Source: Armatimonadetes bacterium DC
GTDB taxonomy: Bacteria > Armatimonadota > Fimbriimonadia > Fimbriimonadales > GBS-DC
Assembly: GCA_001442985.1 (NCBI GenBank)
Contig: LDYB01000009.1
Coordinates: 22,356-86,355, forward strand
DNA: 64,000 nt
Reading direction: 5' to 3'
Shown: positions 1 through 8,052 of the stretch, in pieces
Numbering within the stretch: position 1 is the stretch's first letter
Layout of the letters: the number at the start of each line of letters is the position of its first letter
Program-made: the position numbers and the translations under genes
The notes under the pieces: model-generated
The model's database searches: none
The model's input: the letters and a program-made list of their open reading frames with translations, nothing else
Told to the model about the DNA's origin: nothing

Positions 1-1
1 T

Positions 2-202
2 CATCGGCGAGCGGATGGGGTTCTGGCAGCGCGCTACTGCTTGATTGAGCCGTCGGCCTACTATCGGGGTGGGATTTTCTGCGAAGATATGATAATCGGC
101 ATCGTGCGCCGGGATCGTCAGGGGCGCCCGTGCTGGTACTGCCCGAACCGCTCGCCAGGAGGCGTGGGCTACCTTGAAGGCAACTGTGAGCAGCAACGCT
201 AA
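2..202 (+). CDS. C-terminal fragment of an unidentified protein (5' end outside window)
   Basis: An open frame runs from the window edge to a TAA at 200-202 and gives about 66 residues ending in EGNCEQQR. It is rich in Cys, Arg and Tyr (for example 'RPCWYCPNRSPGG') and I do not recognise the family. It overlaps the start of lnt by 29 nt in another frame. The lnt Shine-Dalgarno site (AGGAGG at 157-162) lies inside it, as expected for translationally coupled neighbours. Only the tail is visible, so it could be a chance open frame, but no other gene occupies this stretch. Confidence 0.4.
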   Translation, partial: HRRADGVLAARYCLIEPSAYYRGGIFCEDMIIGIVRRDRQGRPCWYCPNRSPGGVGYLEGNCEQQR

Positions 203-1706
203 CGGGTTAGACCTCCTCTGGTTGGCGAGCGCCATCGCGACGGCACTGGCGTTTGCGCCGATCAATGCGTGGTGGCTCCTGTTTATAGCCCCTGCGGGCT
301 GGCTGGGGGTGCTTTCGCAGGTGCAAGGAGCTCGGAGAGTGGCAATCGCATTCGGCTGGGGGTTAGTTTTTATTGCCGTTCAGAGCCTGTGGGCGTTGCC
401 AACCTTTGCCCAGCAAGCCCAAGCAGACTGGGCAGCGGGAGTTGCGTGGCTAATCGTACTCATCTGGTATGCTTGCTGGTGCGCGCTTTTTGGGTGGCTT
501 GTGGGACGCCTGCCTGCCACAGGGTGGATTTGGGCGGTGGGCGCTGCTTCCGGGTGGGTAGTGGTTTGCTGGCTGCGAAGCTTGGGGGCTTGGGGTTTTC
601 CGTGGGCGATGCTGGCTCTACCGCTGGCGCGCTTCCCGCTGCTACTGCAACCTGCGGAGCTGGGCGGGATATGGCTTGTGGAGTGGCTTCTGATGCTCTG
701 GAACGCGTTGTTAGTTCAAGTGTGGCGGGGAGCAGAGGTTAGGGCGTGGGCTGTACCGCTGAGTGGTCTTGCGCTCTGGGTAGGGGGGAGCGTCTGGCTC
801 TGGCAGCAGGCGCGCGCCACGCCACTTGGGGAGCCTGTGCGGGTGGCAGTGCTACAGACGGAATACGATGCTTTGCGCACGCTGTTCTCTGCCCAGATTT
901 ACGACTCAGGCATCGAGCGATTGTTGGAGCAAGCACGCCAATCTGGGGCAGATTGGGCAATACTTCCCGAATCGTCCGAAACCTACTTTTGGGCATCGCT
1001 GATAGATCGGGAGCGTCTGCGGCAGTGGCAGGAATGGGCGCAGAGATACTCCATGCATATTCTGACGGGAGTGACTCGTCAGCATGGGGAACACGGCTTC
1101 AACAGCGCGTTGGGAATCTCCCCCAGAGGTACATGGGCATTCTATAATAAGATGAAGCTGATGCCCTTTACAGAGTATGCGCCCGCCGAACCAATTGCGG
1201 AGTGGCTGAAGGTACTGGGCGTTTCGCGTCGGTCGCTTCGGTGTGGTGAGCGTGTTCACGCCCTGCGACTGGGTAAAGAGCCGCCTGTCGGTGCCCTCAT
1301 TTGTTATGAAAGCCTTTACGGTTGGATTGCGGCACAGGCAGTGCGTGATGGGGCGCAGTGGCTGGTTGCGATAACAAACGATCGTTGGCTGTTGGGCGCA
1401 GGTGTACGGGAGCAATATGCGGATTACAGCCTTGTGCGTGCGATTGAGACACGGCGCTGGGTCGCGCGCGCGTCAACCGTCGGAATCAGCGGCTTCTTCA
1501 GCCCCCTCGGCGAGCGATGGGAAGCCCCTGGGGGACGCCCTTATGTGATGACTCATACGCTCTACGGCTCCTCTCAGCAAACCCTCTATGCGCGGTGGGG
1601 CGACTACTGGGGCTATCTCTGTGGGCTGCTTTACGGCGCTGGAGTGGTTTGGCGTGTCATACTGTCGGCTCGCGCGCGGCACATTCCAGCAGCAGATGTT
1701 GGCTAA
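174..1706 (+). CDS. lnt: Apolipoprotein N-acyltransferase
   Basis: This inner-membrane enzyme adds the third acyl chain to the N-terminal cysteine of lipoproteins, the last step of lipoprotein maturation in diderms. The 510-residue length is normal for Lnt. Residues 1-220 hold about seven hydrophobic segments, followed by a nitrilase-fold domain. The triad can be placed by motif: Glu266 in 'ILPESSET', Lys326 in 'YNKMKLMPF' and Cys377 in 'ALICYESLYG'. The later 'ITNDRW' and 'RAIETRRWVARA' segments are also typical. The start is TTG at 174, chosen because AGGAGG (157-162) lies 11 nt upstream. It ends just before a convergent gene. Confidence 0.93.
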   Translation: MKATVSSNANGLDLLWLASAIATALAFAPINAWWLLFIAPAGWLGVLSQVQGARRVAIAFGWGLVFIAVQSLWALPTFAQQAQADWAAGVAWLIVLIWYACWCALFGWLVGRLPATGWIWAVGAASGWVVVCWLRSLGAWGFPWAMLALPLARFPLLLQPAELGGIWLVEWLLMLWNALLVQVWRGAEVRAWAVPLSGLALWVGGSVWLWQQARATPLGEPVRVAVLQTEYDALRTLFSAQIYDSGIERLLEQARQSGADWAILPESSETYFWASLIDRERLRQWQEWAQRYSMHILTGVTRQHGEHGFNSALGISPRGTWAFYNKMKLMPFTEYAPAEPIAEWLKVLGVSRRSLRCGERVHALRLGKEPPVGALICYESLYGWIAAQAVRDGAQWLVAITNDRWLLGAGVREQYADYSLVRAIETRRWVARASTVGISGFFSPLGERWEAPGGRPYVMTHTLYGSSQQTLYARWGDYWGYLCGLLYGAGVVWRVILSARARHIPAADVG

Positions 1707-1733
1707 ATCATCTGTAGCGAACAAGTCAACTGC

Positions 1734-2600
1734 TCAGTAGTAGTATGCCGAACCAGCCGCCATATACGCCTGATAGCTCAGCCCCACTGCCGCGCCACCC
1801 ACCAGCAAAATCCCAATCAGCGGCAGCACGAAGCGCATGGTGGGGTTCAGGCGGCGCCCAATCGGGCTAACGGGGATTGCCAGCGTCAGCACGCAGAGCG
1901 CAAACGCCAGCAGATAGGGCGCCTGCAAACTGGCATATGCAAACCCCAGCGCCCACAGAATGCCGTACAGCATCACCGCAACGGCAATCGCGCCGCGCCC
2001 CAGCCGAAACGAGCGCATCACCCAGCCGATAGGCACGCCAATCCCCACAATCGCGCCCAGCGAACCCCCCATCTGCGCAAACGAGGCGCTTTTCGCGCCG
2101 TAAAATAGCACTCCCGCGCTCACACCCCCTATCAACGCCAGCAGAAACGCCGTTTGCCAGCCCGCCAAACGCTCTTCTGCCGGGGCAGCCACCAGCGTGA
2201 GTATCGCCAGCCCCACGCCGAACACCAGAATCCACACAACTCCTACTGAAAGCGCCCAGTATTCGGTACGCATGAGGGGCGAAAACAGCAGCACGAACAC
2301 CCACGGCATCACCAGCACCAGCCCCCAGCCTGCGACCCAGCGATAGGCAGGCGCAATCCCAGCCAGCCAGCCCAGCGGAATCAGCCCCAGCGCCAGCCAG
2401 AAGACCCACTCCTGCGCATCAGTCGGGGGAAACGCAGGCTTGCCCAGCATGAGCCAGTAGACCAGCCCCATGCCCAGCCCCACTGCCGGCGCGCTGAGCC
2501 ATCCGTGGGCACGGGGCAGTCGCCCGCCCACCAGCCAGAGAACCCCAGCCAGCACGGCGGGCAGCCCCGTAATCAGCAGGTTATTCAGCACAAAGTTCAC
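1734..2600 (-). CDS. Polytopic membrane protein of unknown function
   Basis: The protein has 288 residues with about eight or nine hydrophobic helices rich in Gly, Ala, Leu and Trp and short loops. I recognise no catalytic motif or transporter signature. The start is GTG at 2598-2600, whose last bases overlap the stop codon of the upstream yceI-like gene. It is therefore the third cistron of an ArsR-YceI-membrane protein operon and is probably co-regulated with YceI. A b-type cytochrome or quinone-linked partner would fit other YceI loci, but there is no conserved His pattern to support that. Confidence 0.75.
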   Translation of the reverse strand: MNFVLNNLLITGLPAVLAGVLWLVGGRLPRAHGWLSAPAVGLGMGLVYWLMLGKPAFPPTDAQEWVFWLALGLIPLGWLAGIAPAYRWVAGWGLVLVMPWVFVLLFSPLMRTEYWALSVGVVWILVFGVGLAILTLVAAPAEERLAGWQTAFLLALIGGVSAGVLFYGAKSASFAQMGGSLGAIVGIGVPIGWVMRSFRLGRGAIAVAVMLYGILWALGFAYASLQAPYLLAFALCVLTLAIPVSPIGRRLNPTMRFVLPLIGILLVGGAAVGLSYQAYMAAGSAYYY

Positions 2601-3193
2601 TGCCGAATCGCCTCCACGCTGACGGTCAGGCGCACCTCGTCGGAGAGACCACCGTTCAACCCATAGTTGATACCGAACTCACTGCGCTTGATGGTGAAGG
2701 TGGTCTCGAAGCCGATAATCTCCTGCCCACGCGGGTTGCGCCCCTTGCCCGTGAAAGTGACGCGCACCGTCAGCGGCTTGGTGACCCCACGCAGAGTCAG
2801 GTTGCCCTGCACCTCCACCGTGGTGTTATTGATTTTGCGCACGCGTGTGCTTTTGAAAGTCGCCTTGGGGAACTGGCGCGTGTTGAAAAAGTCGGGGCTG
2901 CGCAGGTGGTCATCGCGCTGCGCGTTGCCCGTATCCACGCTGTTGAGGTCTATCTCAAACTGTACCGAGCTGCGTTCGGGGTTCTTCTCATCCACCACCA
3001 GCGTGCCAGAGAACTGGTTGAACCGCCCATACACAAAGGCGGTGTTCATGTGCTTCACACGGAATATGACAGTGGAATGCACGGGGTCGATGCGGTAGGT
3101 AATACCCTGGGCATAGAAAGGCGTCAGTGTGCTACCGAGCATCGCCAGCACAGCCAATCCCAGCATGCCACGAGTTGCGAACCGTTTCATCAT
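2597..3193 (-). CDS. YceI family periplasmic lipid/isoprenoid-binding protein
   Basis: YceI proteins form a lipocalin-like barrel that binds polyisoprenoids or amphiphiles in the periplasm. The 198-residue product has a signal peptide (about residues 1-29, ending near 'PFYAQG') followed by the family hallmarks 'YRIDPVHSTVIFRVKH', 'HLRSPDFFNTRQFPKATFKS', 'GNLTLRGVTKPLTV' and 'FTIKRSEFGINYG'. The ATG at 3193 overlaps the TGA of the ArsR gene and has AGGAGGGA just upstream, so it is translated from the regulator's transcript. A longer open frame upstream is an overlap with the ArsR gene and was not used. Confidence 0.9.
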   Translation of the reverse strand: MMKRFATRGMLGLAVLAMLGSTLTPFYAQGITYRIDPVHSTVIFRVKHMNTAFVYGRFNQFSGTLVVDEKNPERSSVQFEIDLNSVDTGNAQRDDHLRSPDFFNTRQFPKATFKSTRVRKINNTTVEVQGNLTLRGVTKPLTVRVTFTGKGRNPRGQEIIGFETTFTIKRSEFGINYGLNGGLSDEVRLTVSVEAIRQ

Positions 3194-3522
3194 ACTCCCT
3201 CCTTGTGTGTAGATTTGTGAGGCGCATCGGTCGTTTGGGAGATGGACTGTGCCCACTGCTGGAGCGTCTGGGCGAGCTGGTTCAGCGCGTCGGGACAGGC
3301 ACGGAAGTAGTGATGTTGCCCCTGCTTGCGCATGGAAACCAGTCCCGCATCGATGAGAATATTGAGGTGGTGCGAGACGGTCGATTGCGCAATAGGAAAC
3401 TGCTCCGCCAGCTCGCCGCATGAGAGTTCGCCACCCTTCACCAGCGATAGCAGGATGCTGAGTCGGGTGGGATCCGCCAGCGCACGCGCGACCTTCGTCA
3501 ACTGCTTCGTGTCCATCTCCAT
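3190..3522 (-). CDS. ArsR/SmtB family winged-helix repressor
   Basis: This is a 110-residue single-domain winged-helix regulator. 'ALADPTRLSILLSLVKGG' is the typical opening, 'LAEQFPIAQSTVSHHLNIL' the recognition helix and 'GLVSMRKQGQHHYF' the wing. The alpha-3 Cys pair of metal sensors (ELCVCDL) is not present; only one Cys occurs, in 'ELSCGEL', so an arsenic or zinc site of that type is unlikely. It overlaps yceI by ATGA and probably represses its own operon. The start is either ATG 3520-3522 or ATG 3514-3516; neither has a clear ribosome binding site. Confidence 0.88.
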   Translation of the reverse strand: MEMDTKQLTKVARALADPTRLSILLSLVKGGELSCGELAEQFPIAQSTVSHHLNILIDAGLVSMRKQGQHHYFRACPDALNQLAQTLQQWAQSISQTTDAPHKSTHKEGV

Positions 3523-3598
3523 AGACCGATGTACCAGTATCTATACGATGGAAGGTTCCCCTCGGTTCCATCCGCAGGTGGGTATACTGCTTTTGGCG

Positions 3599-4900
3599 AT
3601 GCGAGTTGGGCTAACGATCGCCTCGGCGGTTGCGGGAGTCGCGCTGGCGGGTTGCGGCACAAAAGAGAGCGCGCCTGAGGGGCGAATTCGCCTGCGCGTG
3701 TGGAGCATGTGGTCGGGCGACGAGGAGAAGGTGTTTGAGGGCGTCGTGGCGCACTACAACCGCATCCAGAATCGCGTCTGGCTGGAGAATCTGGGCGCGG
3801 TGGAGGACACCAAAACGCTCCGCGCGATTGTGGCGGGCGCGCCGCCCGATTTGTTTACCTTGCGCGAGCCGGGCTACCTGGCGCCCTTAGCTGCCAATAA
3901 TGCCCTCCTGCCGCTGGACGAGTGGTTTCACGAGTCGGGCTTGCGCGAGGAAGATTTTGTGCCCGCCTCGCTGAATCAAGGGCGCTACAAGGGCAGGCTC
4001 TACTCGATGCCCTATCTGCTTGATGCAGGCGCGCTGTTCTGGAACCCTGATCTCTTTCGCCAGGCGGGACTGGACCCGAAACGCCCCCCGCGCACGCTGG
4101 AAGAAATGCTGGACTACGCCCGTCGGCTGACCCGCTTTGACCCGTCGGGCGAGATTCGCGTGCTGGGCATGCGCCCACCAGAACTGATGGAGCTGATTAT
4201 CGCCTTCGGGGGGCAGTTTGTGGACCCGCGCACGGGCGCCATCACTGCCGACCACCCGACGAATATCGAAGCGGCGCGATACTATCGGGCGCTGATTGAC
4301 GCAATGGGCGGCGGCAGGCGCGTGCAGGCGTTCACCGCAGGCTTCGGCAACGAACAGGGCACCAATAACCCCTTCTTCCTCGGCAAAATCGCGATGATGT
4401 TTAACGGGCAGTGGAACCCCTACTGGTTCCAGAAATACGCCCCCCATGTGCCCTATGATGTCGCGCCGATTCCGCACCCTGCGAGCAAGCCCCACCTGGC
4501 GCGCCCCACATGGATTGGGCAGAACATGTTTTGCATTCCGCGCGAGTCGCGCCATCCTCGCGAGGCGTGGGAGTTTCTGGTGTGGGCGCAATCTGAAGAG
4601 GCGCAGGTGCTGTTCGCCGACACGATGCATGGCATTCCGAACATCCGCAAGGTGCTGAAAAACCCGCGCCTGCGCCAGCCGCAAAACCCCAACGAAGTCT
4701 GGAAGCGCGGCTATGCCAAGTTCTTAGACCTCGTGGACAGCCCCAACGCGCGGTTTTTCCCCGTAACGCCCGTCTCCACGCTCTATCTTCATGAGCTGAC
4801 TACAGCACAGGATTTCATCATGAGCGGCAGCAAAACCCCCGAACAGGCACTGCGCGATGTGCAGCAGCGGGTGTTCGCCGAGTGGAAGCGGTGGCAGTAG
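3599..4900 (+). CDS. ABC transporter sugar-binding lipoprotein (orphan)
   Basis: This is a 433-residue extracellular solute-binding protein of the sugar-binding (MalE/UgpB-like) type. It has a lipoprotein signal peptide with lipobox 'LAGC' (Cys19). The mature part begins 'RLRVWSMWSGDEEKVFE' and continues with 'FTLREPGYLAPLAANNALLPLDEW', abbreviated here as a family-typical segment, and 'HPREAWEFLVWAQSEEAQ'. No permease or ATPase gene lies beside it, so its membrane partners must be elsewhere. TATACT at 3583-3588 lies 10 nt before ATG 3599, suggesting a near-leaderless mRNA. An in-frame ATG at 3548 would place 17 extra residues before the signal peptide and is less likely. Confidence 0.85.
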   Translation: MRVGLTIASAVAGVALAGCGTKESAPEGRIRLRVWSMWSGDEEKVFEGVVAHYNRIQNRVWLENLGAVEDTKTLRAIVAGAPPDLFTLREPGYLAPLAANNALLPLDEWFHESGLREEDFVPASLNQGRYKGRLYSMPYLLDAGALFWNPDLFRQAGLDPKRPPRTLEEMLDYARRLTRFDPSGEIRVLGMRPPELMELIIAFGGQFVDPRTGAITADHPTNIEAARYYRALIDAMGGGRRVQAFTAGFGNEQGTNNPFFLGKIAMMFNGQWNPYWFQKYAPHVPYDVAPIPHPASKPHLARPTWIGQNMFCIPRESRHPREAWEFLVWAQSEEAQVLFADTMHGIPNIRKVLKNPRLRQPQNPNEVWKRGYAKFLDLVDSPNARFFPVTPVSTLYLHELTTAQDFIMSGSKTPEQALRDVQQRVFAEWKRWQ

Positions 4901-4986
4901 CGAAATTTGCCCCTTAAAAGACCCGAATCGGAATTAAATCCTGTAAAACCCCCGATTTTTTAAGACTCTCGTAAGACCCCGTGTGT

Positions 4987-4992
4987 TATAAT
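4987..4992 (+). promoter_or_regulatory. -10 box for the secreted G-rich repeat protein gene
   Basis: TATAAT, preceded by TGTGT. It overlaps the ATG at 4991, so that codon cannot be the start. The GGAGG at 5002-5006 and ATG at 5015 fit a short 5' leader. Confidence 0.6.
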
Positions 4993-5014
4993 GCACGCGA
5001 TGGAGGTTGGAAGT

Positions 5015-6715
5015 ATGTGGAAGCAAGTGTCTTTGTTGCTGGCTTTGCTGACAACTCTGGCGCTTGCGTGCGCTCAACCGTTCACCTATCAGGGGTTCCT
5101 GAAAGACGGCGGCAACCCCGCGAACGGCAACTACGACTTTGAGTTTCGTCTCTTCACAGATAGTACACTGCTGGGTACTGTCAGCCACTCCGGCGTCCAT
5201 GTGTCCAACGGCTTGTTCAGTGTGGAGCTGAACTTCCCTGCCCCGGTCTGGGACGGTGGAACCCGCTACCTGGAGATTGCGGTGCGTCGTACTGGCAGTG
5301 ATGCCTCGTATACCACGCTTTCGCCCCGTGTGAAGATTAACCCGACGCCGTATGCCAGCGCCCTGCGAATGTTCGAGAGTGGCACAAACAACCCCGACCG
5401 CATGGTGATAGCCCATTCGCCCGGTTTCACGAACTGGGGTCTGCAATATCAGGATGTAGACGACAAGTTCAACTTCCTATCGGGCGGCACCGCCGTGATG
5501 ACGGTGGATCTGGGCAATCGGCGCGTGGGCATCGGCACGAGAGCGCCCGAGGTACCCCTGCATGTTGTGCGTGAAGTGGGGATAGACACAGTTATCTCTG
5601 CACAGCACACGGAGCCAGGCGGCATAGGTGTGTACGGTGTAAGCCTCGCCACCGCCGGTTTCTCAGTGGGTATACGAGGTCTCTCGTTTAGCACTGCTGG
5701 CGCGGGTGTCTATGGCGAGGCGAAGGCGGACACTGGCGGGCAGGGTGTGCGCGGGGTAAGCGGCGGTACAAACGGGATAGGCGTCGCTGGGATAGCGAGC
5801 AGGCCTGGAGGCAGAGGCGTTCTCGGCTGGGGAGCCGCCACCACGGGCGTCAACTATGGCGTGCGTGGAGAAAGCGAGAGTCCCGATGGCACGGGCGTGT
5901 ATGGCTTACACGCCGCCACCGCCGGCACCGCGCCCGGCGTTCACGGCGTCACCAATTCTTTCAGCGATTATGCTGTCGGCGTGCTGGGCGAGGTCAGCTT
6001 CACCAGTCCAGGCGGCTTCTCCGCTGCGGTGCGCGGGATTAATCGTGGCACAGGTGTGAATGGCATCGGCGTCTGGGGTTCGCAGGATGGCTCTGGCTGG
6101 GGCGTATATGGTAACAGTGTGTCAGGCATAGGCGTTCTCGGCTGGGCAGCCGCCGCCCTGGGTATCAACTATGGCGTGCTTGGGGGAAGCGACAGCCCCG
6201 ATGGCTACGGCGTCTTCTCTCTAGGTCGCTTCGCCGCCTCAGGCACGAAGTCGTTCCAGATTGACCACCCGCTCCGCCCCGAAACGCACTTCCTGAACCA
6301 CTTCTGCACAGAGGCGCCCGAACCGCTGAACGCCTACAGCGGCGTGGTGGTGCTGGATGCACGCGGCGAGGCGTGGGTGCAACTGCCCGATTACTTCGAG
6401 TCCATCAATCGCGACCCGCGCTACACGCTCACCCCCATCGGTGCGCCGATGCCCAACCTGCATGTTGCGGTGGAAATCCAGAATAACCGCTTCAAAATCG
6501 CGGGCGGTGTGCCGGGCAAAAAAGTCAGCTGGCGTGTGGAAGCCATCCGCAACGACCGCTGGGTGCGACAGTACGGCTACCAGACCGAGCAGGAGAAGCC
6601 CGAACCCTATCAGGGCAAGTACCTGCACCCCGAGCTGTACGGGCAGCCGAAGGAGCGGGGGATTCACTACCGCCCTGAACCCGAACCCGCGCCGAATGAG
6701 AGGGGTAAGCCGTGA
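5015..6715 (+). CDS. Secreted fibre-like protein with Gly/Val/Tyr-rich repeats
   Basis: The product has 566 residues. A signal peptide ends near 'LALACAQP', followed by an N-terminal beta domain ('FTYQGFLKDGG', 'YDFEFRLF') and a long central region (about residues 190-420) of short units such as 'GVYG', 'GVRG' and 'GVLG', which suggests a beta-solenoid or trimeric fibre. A C-terminal domain beginning 'GTKSFQIDHPLRPETHFLNH' resembles C-terminal domains of tail-spike-like bacterial surface proteins. The function is probably extracellular adhesion or coating; this is inference. The start was chosen from the ribosome binding site at 5002-5006. Two repeat units are near-identical at DNA level (see repeats). 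Confidence 0.7.
   Translation: MWKQVSLLLALLTTLALACAQPFTYQGFLKDGGNPANGNYDFEFRLFTDSTLLGTVSHSGVHVSNGLFSVELNFPAPVWDGGTRYLEIAVRRTGSDASYTTLSPRVKINPTPYASALRMFESGTNNPDRMVIAHSPGFTNWGLQYQDVDDKFNFLSGGTAVMTVDLGNRRVGIGTRAPEVPLHVVREVGIDTVISAQHTEPGGIGVYGVSLATAGFSVGIRGLSFSTAGAGVYGEAKADTGGQGVRGVSGGTNGIGVAGIASRPGGRGVLGWGAATTGVNYGVRGESESPDGTGVYGLHAATAGTAPGVHGVTNSFSDYAVGVLGEVSFTSPGGFSAAVRGINRGTGVNGIGVWGSQDGSGWGVYGNSVSGIGVLGWAAAALGINYGVLGGSDSPDGYGVFSLGRFAASGTKSFQIDHPLRPETHFLNHFCTEAPEPLNAYSGVVVLDARGEAWVQLPDYFESINRDPRYTLTPIGAPMPNLHVAVEIQNNRFKIAGGVPGKKVSWRVEAIRNDRWVRQYGYQTEQEKPEPYQGKYLHPELYGQPKERGIHYRPEPEPAPNERGKP
5816..5890 (+). repeat. Internal duplication, copy 1
   Basis: A 75-bp segment starting GGCGTTCTCGGCTGG and ending CCCGATGGC. 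It is repeated at 6131-6205 with the same length and reading frame, and encodes 'GVLGWGAATTGVNYGV...PDG'. Confidence 0.8.
6131..6205 (+). repeat. Internal duplication, copy 2
   Basis: Second copy of the 75-bp in-frame segment at 5816-5890, with scattered substitutions. It encodes 'GVLGWAAAALGINYGV...PDG'. Confidence 0.8.
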
Positions 6716-6724
6716 TGCCTTCAC

Positions 6725-6765
6725 CCTACGGGGGCGGCTCGGCGTTTCGCCGCCGCCCCCAACCG
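6725..6765. terminator. GC-rich hairpin between convergent genes
   Basis: GGGGGCGGC (6730-6738) pairs with GCCGCCCCC (6752-6760), flanked by CTACGG/CCGTAG-like bases. It lies between the convergent ends of the fibre gene and the YeiH gene. There is no T-run on either strand, so termination activity is uncertain. Confidence 0.4.
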
Positions 6766-6771
6766 TAGCGT

Positions 6772-7977
6772 TTACAGTTTCACGAACCCGCCCAGCAGCA
6801 GCGCCATGCCCCAGCCGATGACGCCGACCAGCAACGCGCCAATCAGCCCCACCAGAAACGGCTTGAGACCGACGCCCTTGAACACGCTGAACGAGGTGGC
6901 TAACCCGACCGCCGCCATCGCCGTGCCCAGCGCACGGGAACCCCATGTCTCGCCGATGGCTTTGGTCAGCGCATCCCAGGCGGATTTGTCCCAGATGCCG
7001 AACGCCAGCCCGTTCTGCAAGGTGGCGTCGCCGATAGAACGCAGAACCGCCATCAGAATGAACCCCAGCACGAAGGCGGGCAGCAGCTTGGTGATGTTGA
7101 TTTTGGGGCTGCTTTCGCCCTCCTGTCGTGCCTGCCGTTTCAAGTAGAGGTAAGACAGCAGCGGCACCACCACTGCCAGGAACAGGTTGCGCGTCAGCTT
7201 GGTCACGGTCGCTGCCTTCAGCACGGTCTCGTCGTTGAAGACCTCTTTGTAGGTGAGCGCCGCGCCCACCACCTGCGAGGTCTCATGCACCGCCGTGCCC
7301 AGGAACAGCCCGATCTGCTCGGAAGTGTGCAGGATGTGCGGCGCGAGGTAGGGATACAGGAACATCCCCAGCAAGCCGAACAGCGTCACATTCGCGACGG
7401 CATAAGCGACCTCTTTCTGGTCGGCTTTGATGGCAGGCGCGGTGGACACAATCGCCGTTACGCCGCAGATGCCCGTGCCCGCCGCAATCAGCGTACCCAG
7501 GCGCTCGGGCAGGTTCAGCTTGCGGTTAATCCAGGATACGAAAATCAGCCCACCCGCAATCGCGCTGACCACAACAGGGATCCCCCATACGCCCAGTTTG
7601 AACACATCCATCAAACTGAGTTTGATGCCGACCAGAATAATCCCCAGTCGCAGAATCTTGGTGGTACTGAACTTGATACCTTCTTCAATACTCTGTGGCA
7701 GGGGCAACAGGTTGCGGATGAGAATCCCAATCACAATCGCGGTCAACACCGCCGAGATGGGGCTGGACTTGCCTGTTGGGTCAATCCCCTGCAGACTCAG
7801 CAGCCATGCCCCCAACACATTCGTGATGGGGATGGCAACCAGCATAATCAGCACCGAGAGGATAAACCCCGGCAGAATTCGCACGACGCCATTCCAATCC
7901 GACACGCCCAGCAGAGCATCCAGAAGCCAGTTGCGCTTTGGCGACTCTGTGGGCGTTTTAATTGCATTCGTTGCCAT
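6772..7977 (-). CDS. YeiH-family putative sulfate/sulfite exporter (UPF0324)
   Basis: This 401-residue polytopic membrane protein has about ten helices. Family-typical segments are 'LTAIVIGILIRNLLPLP', 'RLGIILVGIKLSL', 'AAGTGICGVTAIVSTAPAI', 'GTAVHETSQVVGAA' and 'VTKLTRNLFLAVVVPLL'. The family is annotated as a putative sulfate exporter, and the substrate has rarely been tested. It lies 76 nt downstream of a rhodanese/persulfide-dioxygenase-like gene on the same strand, which points to export of sulfite, sulfate or thiosulfate made from sulfide. ATG at 7977 was chosen over GTG at 7989 because GGAGG abuts the GTG but lies 11 nt from the ATG. Confidence 0.88.
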   Translation of the reverse strand: MATNAIKTPTESPKRNWLLDALLGVSDWNGVVRILPGFILSVLIMLVAIPITNVLGAWLLSLQGIDPTGKSSPISAVLTAIVIGILIRNLLPLPQSIEEGIKFSTTKILRLGIILVGIKLSLMDVFKLGVWGIPVVVSAIAGGLIFVSWINRKLNLPERLGTLIAAGTGICGVTAIVSTAPAIKADQKEVAYAVANVTLFGLLGMFLYPYLAPHILHTSEQIGLFLGTAVHETSQVVGAALTYKEVFNDETVLKAATVTKLTRNLFLAVVVPLLSYLYLKRQARQEGESSPKINITKLLPAFVLGFILMAVLRSIGDATLQNGLAFGIWDKSAWDALTKAIGETWGSRALGTAMAAVGLATSFSVFKGVGLKPFLVGLIGALLVGVIGWGMALLLGGFVKL

Positions 7978-8052
7978 TTTGCTTTTCACCTCCGTAAAGG
8001 AGTGGCTACGCCCCCGCCCCGCCTCCGTGCAGGGCAGGGGCGTGCATTTCGC

